Positions 12,301-18,953 of a stretch of 35,144 bases of DNA are shown piece by piece. This DNA comes from an uncultured Prevotella sp. (lineage in GTDB: Bacteria > Bacteroidota > Bacteroidia > Bacteroidales > Bacteroidaceae). The stretch's first letter is position 1. Every line of letters starts with the position of its first letter. The stretch spans positions 1 to 35,144 of the forward strand of contig CALUEX010000023.1 of NCBI GenBank assembly GCA_944319815.1, in the 5' to 3' direction. Made by a program: the position numbers and the translations under genes. A model generated the notes under the pieces. That model was not told where the DNA came from. It did no database searches and saw only the letters and a list, made by a program, of their open reading frames with translations.

Positions 12301-12549
12301 TATGCTTTTCACATGGTAAGTTGTGTCTTGGTAATCGATATAGCCCTTGATTACGAGGTCTTGCACTGCTTGGTCGGCAAGCCCTCTGACATAAGCATAT
12401 CCAGTGCGGTGCTGCTCGTCGATGCTGTCGGTTGAGATACGGTAATTCACATTGTCAACGACAACATCATAGTATGCCGCTTTTGCTTCCAAAGCATTGC
12501 CAATGCTTAACGCCACTGCCACAATGCACAAAAGTAATGATTTTCTCAT
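9394..12549 (-). CDS. BspA-family leucine-rich repeat surface protein, T9SS type A cargo
   Basis: A 1051-aa secreted protein with a signal peptide (MRKSLLLCIVAVALS...AKA). Two blocks of 23-residue LRR_5 repeats (about 82-220 and 305-500) carry the pattern SIGSxAFxxCxxLxxVxLP, as in BspA of Tannerella and treponemal LRR proteins. Each block ends in a ...ATPP or ...VTPP segment. After these come a long beta-rich region with FVSFPYDI and NLIGNPYPCF segments, seen in many secreted Bacteroidetes proteins, and a C-terminal domain ending GGVYIIKVGGKSYKVVV, a T9SS type A sorting signal. BspA-like LRR proteins are known as adhesins for host proteins or other bacteria; that role is inferred here. It is the first gene of a probable two-gene unit with the 2373-aa protein. 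I found no clear TAnnTTTG promoter upstream, only the palindrome at 12712-12739. Confidence 0.92.
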   Translation of the reverse strand: MRKSLLLCIVAVALSIGNALEAKAAYYDVVVDNVNYRISTDSIDEQHRTGYAYVRGLADQAVQDLVIKGYIDYQDTTYHVKSIQGSAFSNVNSLRTVTIEDGLEEIGQNAFSYCDSLQSVTLPSTVYSLGQSTFYDCDNLEEVNLPEGITMLRDYTFYNCYSLKSITLPQSLTEIGSYVFRECGLTTMTVPANVTSIGVGAFDECYNMTSFVCDAVTPPALAGLTFPSNMVIVVPEGSAEAYYNAANWNNYIIINGEPLHLTLDVQTPGGLADMILSQTENFRDVNELTVTGSLNDEDLNTIKERLTGLLVLDMSGTDVRAIPDYFLSGNINIRSIILPLQLESIGSDAFSQCSSLGNVVLPQTLTSIGSSAFNSCASITEMAIPGTVNSVQSYAFSYCSNLKSLTLSEGVASIENMAFGECTALENISFPSTLRTIENEAFLNTAIKSVALNEGLCVMGDGVFSQCVNLQRIELPNTLYRCNNIFWRCTNLTEIVCKAATPPVTDLDDWSDLPSNCTLYVPQILMNEYKQAKGWDDFGTNIQPIEGYEPENIIIAADREVNFLADARPTNNPNLTIHADFTNSTNTGGRMSVEKGDVFSVHYFTMQTDRDYYYLSATGNERENNNSALLTNTQMRADSVFNYMALYNDQWHFVSFPYDIKVSEIEVPSDTRWVIRKYAGENRAAGLMDTTWVDLTADSVMHANEGYIIMTNRDDNNYPVFSFMAQNNTNKNNIFSTGAVEIALKEYQSEFAHNRSWNLIGNPYPCFYDTRRMDFNAPFTVWNGYGYTAYSTIDDAYILQPFEAFFVQRPVDSSSITFNPEGRQLTSAVTEIQPAAYVSAAKAVKRSVINLTLGDETYTDKARVVINEDAAKAYEMTRDASKFMSSNTSVPQLYSVEADGNYAINERPMGDGKVALGTYFGKAGTYTLALGSVIGGNVTLIDLYEDKTCNLNAGAYTFTAEQGSYNDRFVLDLVGTPTGVDGLVGDQDGVNVSVSDGTITVGNAANATVEVYTVGGSLVGKADTTTAEFNVAGGVYIIKVGGKSYKVVVAD

Positions 12550-12711
12550 AGGTTTAGTTTTTTGGGAACCGGACTTTTCCGTCCTTCTTTATTGTTAATA
12601 AATTAAAGTTTTCTTCACTTTATTTGGATTATTTGCAGCGAATTTATGAAAATTAACCCAAAAATTCCGTCTTACACAACTAATAAACGTTAAATCATGC
12701 TATTTTGTCTG

Positions 12712-12739
12712 AAAGTGTAAACACCGTTGTTTACACTTT
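12712..12739. promoter_or_regulatory. Perfect 12-bp palindrome, candidate operator or hairpin
   Basis: AAAGTGTAAACA (12712-12723) and its exact reverse complement (12728-12739) are separated by CCGT. It lies 163 bp upstream of the BspA-like gene and 53 bp beyond the preceding terminator. On the plus strand it is followed by a T-run, but no plus-strand gene ends here, so an operator or leader hairpin for the surface-protein operon is more likely than a terminator. Confidence 0.45.
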
Positions 12740-12792
12740 TTGATATTTACGGATGAAGTTCGCGAAAAAAACGCACAAGTTTACGAAAAACA

Positions 12793-12841
12793 AAAAGCCA
12801 ACGGGCAAAACAATGAAAACCTTGTTTGCCCGTTGGCTTTT
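12793..12841 (-). terminator. Intrinsic terminator of the HAD-hotdog gene
   Basis: A 17-bp perfect stem (12793-12809 with 12825-12841) is built around GCCAACGGGC/GCCCGTTGGC with a 15-nt loop. A-runs and T-runs flank both sides. It begins 22 bp past the stop codon at 12864. Confidence 0.9.
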
Positions 12842-12863
12842 CCGCTTGTTGCTAACAAGCCGT

Positions 12864-14096
12864 TCACTTTTTCTTGAGTACGCTGTTCACCACCCTTATG
12901 GTTGACACGAGCTTGTTGGTTGAGGTAAACACGTCAACGTTCCATACGTGCGACGAGCGTCCCTTGTGCACGATGGTGCCTACGGCGCGCACCGTGTCGC
13001 CCTCGTGCGCCGAGGAGACGTGGTTGCCGCTGACCTGCATCCCCACGACTATCTCGTCGGGCTGGCAGATTACCATCGAGCCGAGGCCGGCCACGGTCTC
13101 GGCCAAGGCCAGCGTGGCGCCGCCGTGCAGGATGCCGAACGGCTGGCGGGTGCGCTCGTCCACGGGCATGGTAGCCTCTATGCGGTCTTGCGAGGCGTAG
13201 GTGTACTGTATGCCGAGGTTGCCCATCAGGGCGTGCTTGGCCTGTGCGTTCAGGAAGTCGAGGGGAATTTCAGAGGCGTGCACTTCCGAAAGGATAAGTT
13301 TCTCCACGGCCTGTGCCACGCCGTCCTCCTCGTTGGAGCCCGTCACGTAGTCGGCGCAGATTTTCACGGAGTCCTGCGCGTGCCCCATGGCAACGCCCAT
13401 GCCGGCCTGTTGCAGCATGGTGACGTCGGCCACGCCGTCGCCTATGGCTATCACCTCATCGCGGGCCACGCCGAGCTGCTCCATGAGCACGCCAAGGGTG
13501 TTGGCCTTGTCTACGCCGCACGGCACCACCTCGAGGAAGTACGGCTCCGAGGGGAACACGTCGAGCACGCCGTCGAGCCGCCGCTTCCAGTGGCTCTCAA
13601 GGCCGCTCAGGGCCTCGATGTCGTCGCTAACCAGGACGCACTTGCACGGGGCAAAGTCTATTGCCGTTGAAAATTCTTCCTCATGCACTATTTCCAGGCC
13701 GTTCAGGATGGCTTCCTGGCGGATGTGCGGGTCGTCGGGGTTGTCGGTCAGCAGGTAGTCGTCATGGTAAGTGAAGATAGAAAAGCCGTTCTTGCGCGAC
13801 TTTTTCTCCAAATAAGGTATCAGCTCAGGGTTGATGCGCCGCTCGAACATCACCTTGCCGTCATCGGCCTTGATTACCTGGCAGCCGTTGTAAGCCACGA
13901 TGAAGCCGCCGAACTTATCCATCTCCAAGGCCTTTGCCAAGGGCACCAGGCCTGACGTGGGCCGGCCTGAGGCAAGGACGAGGCACACGCCTGTATGTTG
14001 CACTTTCAGCAATGACGCCAATGTGCGCTTGCTGATTTCTTTCGCGCCGTTGAGCAATGTCCCGTCAACGTCGAGCACTAATAACTTGTATTTCAT
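12864..14096 (-). CDS. Fusion of Cof-type HAD phosphatase and hotdog (MenI/YdiI-like) thioesterase
   Basis: A 410-aa bifunctional cytoplasmic protein. The N-terminal half (about 1-270) is a HAD-IIB (Cof) phosphatase: motif I DVDGT with Asp9 and Asp11, motif II LASGR with Ser43, and motif IV GDGVADVTM near 216-225. Motif IV normally reads GDGxND or GDNxND, so an Asn is replaced by Ala here. The C-terminal part (about 290-410) is a hotdog thioesterase with ILHGGATLALAET followed by VVGMQVSGNHV, closely resembling E. coli YdiI/MenI, the 1,4-dihydroxy-2-naphthoyl-CoA thioesterase of menaquinone synthesis, including its catalytic Glu in LAE. This fusion is, to my knowledge, typical of Bacteroidetes. 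A menaquinone role is inferred; the phosphatase substrate is unknown. It has its own promoter (14124-14155) and terminator, so it appears monocistronic. Confidence 0.9.
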   Translation of the reverse strand: MKYKLLVLDVDGTLLNGAKEISKRTLASLLKVQHTGVCLVLASGRPTSGLVPLAKALEMDKFGGFIVAYNGCQVIKADDGKVMFERRINPELIPYLEKKSRKNGFSIFTYHDDYLLTDNPDDPHIRQEAILNGLEIVHEEEFSTAIDFAPCKCVLVSDDIEALSGLESHWKRRLDGVLDVFPSEPYFLEVVPCGVDKANTLGVLMEQLGVARDEVIAIGDGVADVTMLQQAGMGVAMGHAQDSVKICADYVTGSNEEDGVAQAVEKLILSEVHASEIPLDFLNAQAKHALMGNLGIQYTYASQDRIEATMPVDERTRQPFGILHGGATLALAETVAGLGSMVICQPDEIVVGMQVSGNHVSSAHEGDTVRAVGTIVHKGRSSHVWNVDVFTSTNKLVSTIRVVNSVLKKK

Positions 14097-14123
14097 GGCG
14101 TTGGGTGTTTTAGTTTCCGACTA

Positions 14124-14155
14124 CAAATATAGCGAAAGACGAGCGTAAAGGCAAA
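14124..14155 (-). promoter_or_regulatory. Bacteroidetes-type promoter of the HAD-hotdog gene
   Basis: On the minus strand TTTG (14152-14155) is followed 20 bp later by TATATTTG (14124-14131), matching both -33 and -7 elements at about the expected spacing. The ATG is 28 bp downstream of the -7 element. Confidence 0.75.
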
Positions 14156-14250
14156 TGAAAGACGAAGTTTTTTGACTTGCCACTGCCTAACCGCATCTTA
14201 AATTAACGTCAGTTCGGTATAAGGCTATGCCGGATACTCCAAATTACATT

Positions 14251-14336
14251 CCGTAAAATCCGATAAAACGGCATTTGTCCTCCGCCAAGTTGCCCCAATA
14301 GGAACGCTCGGCCGGAGCATCCTTATTGGTGGGGGC
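14251..14336 (+). repeat. Diverged copy of a dispersed intergenic repeat with REP-like hairpin
   Basis: From CCGTAAAA at 14251 to GGAGCATCC at about 14323 this segment aligns along its length with 22758-22839, sharing CGATAAAAC, CGGCATT, CCTCCGCCA and the GGxACGCTCGGyCGGAGC palindrome. Flanking bases add a longer imperfect stem (TTGCCCCAATA with TATTGG...GGGGCAA, about 14294-14337). It is non-coding and lies downstream of the alpha/beta hydrolase terminator. Confidence 0.75.
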
Positions 14337-14350
14337 AACGATTAAAAGAT

Positions 14351-14387
14351 AAAAGGCCATGTCTTGCGTCGCAAGACATGGCCTTTT
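14351..14387 (-). terminator. Strong intrinsic terminator of the flavoprotein-hydrolase operon
   Basis: A 17-bp perfect stem (14351-14367 with 14371-14387, AAAAGGCCATGTCTTGC and its complement) with a 3-nt loop is flanked by A and T runs. It lies 120 bp past the hydrolase stop at 14508. Bases 14388-14507 contain no gene; a short GCCC/GGGC hairpin near 14402-14416 is the only structure seen. Confidence 0.85.
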
Positions 14388-14507
14388 AGGCTTCGTTTTG
14401 TGCCCTTTTGCAGGGCGAAAGGACGTTAATTGCAAAACGCGGCAAGAGACATTCGACCGCTGGAGGCCTCATGCCATTAGGAGTCAGGCGCTTACCGTGC
14501 CGCTACT

Positions 14508-15587
14508 TCACTTCAGGTGCTCACGGTAGAAGGCCTCAATCTTGTCGAAAGGTATCTTCTCCATGTTGTCGTACAGGTCGGTATGCACGGCTCCCGGGAC
14601 GATGAGCAGCTCCTTGTTGTCACCCTTCAACCGCTTGAAAGTGTCCTCGCTGAAGTAACGCGAGTGGGCTTTCTCACCATGTATGAGCAACACCGCACTG
14701 CGGATTTCGCCCGCGTATGACAGTATCGGCATATTGACGAACGAGAGTGCAGACGTAACGTTCCACCCGCCGTTGGAGTTGAGCGAACGCTTGTGGTAGC
14801 CTCTTGGCGTCTTGTAGTAGGCGAAATAGTCTTTCAAGAACTGCGGAGCGTCGGCAGGCACGGCGTCGGGCAGGCCGCCGGCCAGTGCGTAAGAGCCGTT
14901 GCGGTAGTCCTCTGTGCGCTGCGCGTTGAGCCGCTGGCGCATGGCATAGCGCGCGTCGGCATTGTCGTCAGCGTCAAAATAACCGTTGGCGTTGACACGG
15001 CTCATGTCGTACATCGTGGCTGCCACGGTGGCCTTGATGCGCGTGTCGATTGCCGCCGCGTTGACGGCCATGCCTCCCCAGCCGCAAATGCCGAGTATGC
15101 CGATGCGTTCAGGGTCAACGTCGGGGCGCGTCGAGAGGTAGTCAACGGCGGCGCAGAAATCCTCGGTGTTGATGTCGGGCGACGCCACGTAACGCGGCTG
15201 GCCGCCGCTCTCGCCCGTGAACGAGGGGTCGAAGGCTATGGTGATGAAGCCGCGCGCGGCCAATTCCTGCGCATAAAGGCCCGACGCCTGCTCCTTCACT
15301 GCCCCGAATGGGCCGCAGACGGCTATTGCCGGCAACTTGCCTTCGGCTCCTTTAGGCGTGTAAATGTCGGCCGCGAGCGTCACGCCGTAACGGTTGTGGA
15401 ACGTCACCTTGCCGTGTTCCACCTTGTCACTCTGCGGGAAAACCTTGTCCCATTCTTGTGTCAAATTCAGTTTTTCTTCCATAATGCTACTGTTGTTTAT
15501 TAATTGATTGCCTTGTGCCTTCAGGCCTCCCGTGCCGCATACGCCTACAAGGAGAGCCAAGGCCAATGTCTTGAACGAATGTGCCAT
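14508..15587 (-). CDS. Alpha/beta hydrolase, putatively exported
   Basis: A 359-aa alpha/beta hydrolase fold protein related to the YcjY/FrsA/dienelactone-hydrolase group. The nucleophile elbow reads GICGWGG (about residues 165-171), which would make Cys the nucleophile, as in dienelactone hydrolases. A conserved LLIHGEKAHSRYF segment and PGAVHTDLYD near the C-terminus carry the likely acid and catalytic His. Residues 1-25 (MAHSFKTLALALLVG...LKAQ) look like a signal peptide, so it may be periplasmic. A second in-frame ATG at 15482 (MEEKLNLTQ) would give a cytoplasmic form, and I cannot decide between them. It follows the flavoprotein gene by 18 bp and is surely co-transcribed with it, suggesting a shared role in detoxification or redox modification of small molecules. 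The substrate is unknown. Confidence 0.85.
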   Translation of the reverse strand: MAHSFKTLALALLVGVCGTGGLKAQGNQLINNSSIMEEKLNLTQEWDKVFPQSDKVEHGKVTFHNRYGVTLAADIYTPKGAEGKLPAIAVCGPFGAVKEQASGLYAQELAARGFITIAFDPSFTGESGGQPRYVASPDINTEDFCAAVDYLSTRPDVDPERIGILGICGWGGMAVNAAAIDTRIKATVAATMYDMSRVNANGYFDADDNADARYAMRQRLNAQRTEDYRNGSYALAGGLPDAVPADAPQFLKDYFAYYKTPRGYHKRSLNSNGGWNVTSALSFVNMPILSYAGEIRSAVLLIHGEKAHSRYFSEDTFKRLKGDNKELLIVPGAVHTDLYDNMEKIPFDKIEAFYREHLK

Positions 15588-15605
15588 GTGCTTGCCTTTA
15601 TGTCG

Positions 15606-16220
15606 TTACCTTATGAAATTCGTCATTATTCCGCTCTCCCTTTCCGGCACAGGGTGGCCGCCGTCCTTCAGGCTCTTCAGCATCCATGCCATATTGCGGC
15701 CCAAAGTGCGCATGGTCTGGAGTCCTTCCGCATCTTGGGAAGCCTCGCCCGGCAAGCGGCCATGCACGCTGTTCCAGTATTGCGAAGACACTACCGGCAT
15801 ACAACTGATGGTGAAATACTTATTAAGACGGTCGAACGTGGCGCTCGCCCCTCCCCTGCGGCACACCGCCACGGCTGCGGCCGGCTTGTAACGCAACAGC
15901 TGCGACGCCGAGAAGAACAGCCTGTCGAGCAGCGCACACAGCGAACCGTTAGGCCCGGCGTAATATACGGGCGAACCTACGACTATTCCGTCGGCCGTCT
16001 CCAACTTCTCCCTGACCGTATTATACAATGTGTCGTTAAACACACAACGGCCAAGCTCGACACAACGCCCGCAGGCAATGCAGCCCTGCACGGCCTTGGT
16101 GCCGATTGAAACTATCTCAGCCTCTACGCCGTTGGCCTCAAGGGCCTTGGCTACCTCTGACAGGGCAATGTATGTGTTGCCCTTTGCGCGAGGACTTCCG
16201 TTAATCAATAATACCTTCAT
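15606..16220 (-). CDS. NADPH-dependent FMN reductase / flavodoxin-family iron-sulfur-type flavoprotein
   Basis: A 204-aa cytoplasmic flavoprotein. The start at 16220 gives MKVLLINGSPRAKGNT, where SPRAKGNT is the FMN phosphate-binding loop of this family. The longer open frame to 16310 lacks family similarity and runs towards the promoter motif. A second FMN contact, GSPVYYAGPNGSL, lies near residues 84-96. Between them the cysteine-rich segment IACGRCVELGRCVF (CxxCxxxxxC, about 51-65) resembles the cluster-binding region of iron-sulfur flavoproteins, though many reductases of this group keep these Cys without a proven cluster. Likely activity is reduction of quinones, nitro compounds or other electrophiles. 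It is the first gene of an operon with the hydrolase at 14508-15587. Confidence 0.9.
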   Translation of the reverse strand: MKVLLINGSPRAKGNTYIALSEVAKALEANGVEAEIVSIGTKAVQGCIACGRCVELGRCVFNDTLYNTVREKLETADGIVVGSPVYYAGPNGSLCALLDRLFFSASQLLRYKPAAAVAVCRRGGASATFDRLNKYFTISCMPVVSSQYWNSVHGRLPGEASQDAEGLQTMRTLGRNMAWMLKSLKDGGHPVPERESGIMTNFIR

Positions 16221-16314
16221 GCTCGTTTTATTTTTATGTATGTCAAATACTGTCGCAATACTGTCCGCACTGTTTGAAGTGCACCGATTATAGGCGCAAC
16301 GTCCTAACATGATG

Positions 16315-16322
16315 CAAAATTA
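16315..16322 (-). promoter_or_regulatory. Candidate -7 element of the flavoprotein-hydrolase operon
   Basis: TAATTTTG on the minus strand matches TAnnTTTG. It would give a leader of about 90 nt before the start at 16220. No -33 TTTG stands at the right distance, so confidence is moderate. Confidence 0.4.
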
Positions 16323-16420
16323 ATACCTAAAAAACATTTTCACATTGCTGTAAAGCTCAAAAACATTTGATGAAAAGGCCATTACAAACATAGCGAGAAC
16401 CTCGTGGGTAAGCAAAAACG

Positions 16421-16463
16421 AAGGAGGCAAAACCAGTGCAACGCACGGCTTTGCCTCCTTTTA
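16421..16463 (-). terminator. Intrinsic terminator of the isomerase gene
   Basis: An 11-bp perfect stem AAGGAGGCAAA/TTTGCCTCCTT (16421-16431 with 16450-16460) encloses a small inner GTGC/GCAC stem. It lies 23 bp past the isomerase stop at 16484. On the minus strand the U-run is imperfect (TTCGTTTTTG). Confidence 0.75.
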
Positions 16464-16483
16464 TTCACAAACAGGGCTATGGT

Positions 16484-17902
16484 TTATCGTGTAACCACGT
16501 CCACAGGAACATTGAAAATCTTGGCAACCTTCAGGATTGTGTCGATATGTCGGCCCGTGGCTGCTGCGAAGTGGTGGGTCGGGCCGCACTCGCTCCAGCG
16601 CGTAACGAAGTCACGTGCACCGCAGGTAAAGCGCGTGCGCATATTCGTGTCGCCGAACGACAGGATTTTGCCCGGCTCGTTCACGCCCTCGGCCACAACG
16701 AACTTGAAGTGCCCGTCGCCGTCTTGCGTGATGGCAAGATATGTCACAGGGCCAAGGTAAGGATAGAACTGGGTCAGGTATCCGCCACCGGTCTTGCCGT
16801 GGAACACCTTTACAATCTTCATCGTGGGCTTCTTCTCGGATATGTCGGCGTCGCCCGAACCGCTATGGCCGATGATGGCGATGTCGTCGTTGAAGTCGAT
16901 TGAATACATCTCGGCCAGCTGCCCTGTGCCCGAGATGGTCTTCATGATGCTCATTGCCATGGCAACCTTCATGTCACCTTCAACCGCACAGGCCGTTCCT
17001 TGCTTGATGAGCATCGAGAAAGCGGGTATGAGCATACTGTCAAGCACGCCGGCCTTGCCCGTGGCGTAGCCGTCATAGTGGGACGCAATCAAGCCGAGCT
17101 TCTCGTCCTTCACCCACTGCTCGAAGGCCACGACGTACTTGGCCATGTCCCAAACTTCCTCTATGCTGCCTCCACCTTCTATGTCGAAGGTGTCGAGAAT
17201 GTCCTGTGCCTTGGCGCGGATGGCCTCCTCGTCGGTGATGTTGTCGGCTATAGCCCACATCTTCTCCCAGTCAAACTGCTTGGTGTAGAGGTGCATACGG
17301 CGGTAAAGATTTGACTCGTCGATGTACAGGTCCATCATGCCCGGATACGGACGGCCTATTTGCGCAATGTTCGTATCACGGAAACGGCGCCTTACCTGGG
17401 CGGCGCGGCACCAGTCGTCAATCTGCGCCTGCACCTCGGGGTCGCCGCCTTCAACCACTCCAGTGATTACGGCATGGCGCTTGCCATAACGCTCAAGGTC
17501 CGCAACCATCTCGCCAACGGCACCACAGGCGTAGCCCTCGCCAAGCCACGAGGCTATGTCGGTGTGGTCATAGTCCAGCGCCTTCAGCTTCTGGATGTTG
17601 ACGAGCACCACCGGGACATCGAGGTCCTTGACGGCAGGCAGCATATTATATGACGTGGCATAGGTAAGGAGTTGCATCATGACGATGTCCACGTCGGCAG
17701 CGCGGAACTTGTCCCCTGCCGCCTGCGACTGCTCTTTCGTCGTGACCAGTCCACCATCTATTATCTCGACCGTGTCAGGTATCATCTTCTTGAACGCCTC
17801 ATACTGTGCTTCAAACTCCGGCACCAACGACGGGAACTGGGGCAAGTAAGCCCCCAAGGCGATTGAAAAGACGCCTACTCTTGCTTTTGTTTCAACTAAC
17901 AT
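16484..17902 (-). CDS. L-arabinose isomerase-like protein (L-fucose/L-arabinose isomerase fold)
   Basis: A 472-aa cytoplasmic protein of the arabinose isomerase-like group (COG2160-type fold), which converts aldoses to ketoses with a divalent metal. Matches to E. coli AraA landmarks are VEGDMK near residue 307 (GEGDWK, Glu333), a GHSG segment near 346 (His350 region) and GPTHHF near 441 (GGAHHT, His450). The segment corresponding to the fourth ligand region (E. coli Glu306, FEDLHG) reads SHYDGYATG near 273-281, without an obvious Glu, so it may be a paralogue with a different sugar substrate rather than true AraA. At 472 aa it is shorter than E. coli AraA at 500. An AraC-type regulator lies directly upstream on the same strand and may control it. 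No kinase or epimerase partner is adjacent. Confidence 0.8.
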   Translation of the reverse strand: MLVETKARVGVFSIALGAYLPQFPSLVPEFEAQYEAFKKMIPDTVEIIDGGLVTTKEQSQAAGDKFRAADVDIVMMQLLTYATSYNMLPAVKDLDVPVVLVNIQKLKALDYDHTDIASWLGEGYACGAVGEMVADLERYGKRHAVITGVVEGGDPEVQAQIDDWCRAAQVRRRFRDTNIAQIGRPYPGMMDLYIDESNLYRRMHLYTKQFDWEKMWAIADNITDEEAIRAKAQDILDTFDIEGGGSIEEVWDMAKYVVAFEQWVKDEKLGLIASHYDGYATGKAGVLDSMLIPAFSMLIKQGTACAVEGDMKVAMAMSIMKTISGTGQLAEMYSIDFNDDIAIIGHSGSGDADISEKKPTMKIVKVFHGKTGGGYLTQFYPYLGPVTYLAITQDGDGHFKFVVAEGVNEPGKILSFGDTNMRTRFTCGARDFVTRWSECGPTHHFAAATGRHIDTILKVAKIFNVPVDVVTR

Positions 17903-18018
17903 AGCTTTCCTTGATTTAAAGTGTAAAGATTATTATTAACTTGATTTTACTATGACTTGACGTGCGTTGCGGTTAGTAATGTCTCGTCCAATATCTCCGA
18001 ACGAAGATAATCTGCCTA

Positions 18019-18026
18019 CAAAGGTA
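18019..18026 (-). promoter_or_regulatory. -7 element of the isomerase gene with long leader
   Basis: TACCTTTG on the minus strand is a good match to TAnnTTTG. It lies between the AraC gene and the isomerase and predicts a leader of about 110 nt (17903-18012). The -33 region has no perfect TTTG at the usual spacing, as would fit an activator-dependent promoter. Confidence 0.6.
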
Positions 18027-18089
18027 CATAAAAAAATCCAAAAGACGATTGCCGAAAGGCTCAAATATCATTACTGCGAGGCTCATTTT

Positions 18090-18938
18090 TCACGATGCCT
18101 CGACGGCAGTGGGCGCCATGCCGTACTGCCGCTTGAATGCCGTTGAGAAGTGCGACTGGTTCTTGAAGCCGACTTTCGTGTACACGTCGGCTATCTTCCA
18201 GCCGCCCTCGCGCATCATGTCGTAAGCCACCTCGAGGCGTTTGCGTATGAGCCATTTGCCCGGCGTGAGGTCGCTGATTTTCTTGAAGTCGCGCTTGAAG
18301 GTGGCAAGGCTGCGCCCAGTGTAGTGGGCAAGCTCCTCGAGCGAGAACTCATACATATAATTATTGTTCATGAAGTCCATGATGTCTATTTTCCATGGCT
18401 CGTTGAAGTCGAATAGGGTCGGCACAAAACGCTTGTCGATGTGCAGCAGGGCGAGCAACCCTTCTTGCAGCTTCAGGTGCATGAAGTCGTGTTGCGGCTT
18501 CACGTCAGTGTCGAAAAACGGTTCAAGCGAGGCGAACAGGCTGGCAAGCTCGGCAGTCCTCGGCAGCTTGGCGACGCCTGGCTCCATCTTCGGAGTGTTC
18601 TCCGGGACGCCATAACGCCCTACCTTGGCGTACATCTCGCGCAGGAAACTGCGCGTGAAGTTGAGGAAAATGCCGCAATAGCGCTCGCCGCCGACCGGCC
18701 TCTTGTAGAGCGTTATGCGGTGGTCGCGCGGTATGTAGACGCATTCGCCCTTGCCTACGTGCACCTGCTTCCTGCCGTCGTCGAGCACCATCTCGCCCGA
18801 ACGCACATAGTTGACGGCATACTCGCGCGAGCGGTGTATGCACGCCGCCATGTCGTCATAAAAGCATGAGACAATCACGTTGTCGTAATTGAACACGAGC
18901 CTCATCGGCTCAAGCTGTCCTTCCTCTAACTGTTTCAT
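18090..18938 (-). CDS. AraC family transcriptional regulator
   Basis: A 282-aa DNA-binding protein. The N-terminal part (about 1-165) is a cupin-like sensor domain with VLDDGRKQVHVGKGECVYIP. The C-terminal part (about 185-282) is a two-helix-turn-helix AraC domain with the signatures FSLEELAHYTGRSLATFKRDFK and IADVYTKVGFKNQSHFSTAFKRQYGMAP. The first ATG at 18938 is used; an in-frame ATG at 18905 (MRLVFNY) is an alternative. It is transcribed towards the isomerase gene 187 bp downstream and probably regulates it, with a sugar or sugar-derived effector inferred. The start codon is only 15 bp past the terminator hairpin of the mscS gene, so its promoter must overlap that hairpin or lie further upstream. 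Confidence 0.93.
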   Translation of the reverse strand: MKQLEEGQLEPMRLVFNYDNVIVSCFYDDMAACIHRSREYAVNYVRSGEMVLDDGRKQVHVGKGECVYIPRDHRITLYKRPVGGERYCGIFLNFTRSFLREMYAKVGRYGVPENTPKMEPGVAKLPRTAELASLFASLEPFFDTDVKPQHDFMHLKLQEGLLALLHIDKRFVPTLFDFNEPWKIDIMDFMNNNYMYEFSLEELAHYTGRSLATFKRDFKKISDLTPGKWLIRKRLEVAYDMMREGGWKIADVYTKVGFKNQSHFSTAFKRQYGMAPTAVEAS

Positions 18939-18953
18939 ATCATCCGATTATAC

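Larger units (their letters stand above)
12550..12863. other. Intergenic region upstream of the BspA-like gene
   Basis: The 314-bp AT-rich gap holds the terminator of the HAD-hotdog gene (12793-12841) and a perfect palindrome (12712-12739). The remaining stretch, 12550-12711, is AT-rich with no ORF and no exact TAnnTTTG match on the minus strand. The promoter of the surface-protein operon presumably lies here but I could not place it. Confidence 0.6.

Noticed and set aside
12948-13670. 240-aa plus-strand open frame antisense to the HAD-hotdog gene
   Set aside because: It mirrors codon structure of the real gene in GC-rich DNA; His/Gly/Val-rich with no recognisable domain.
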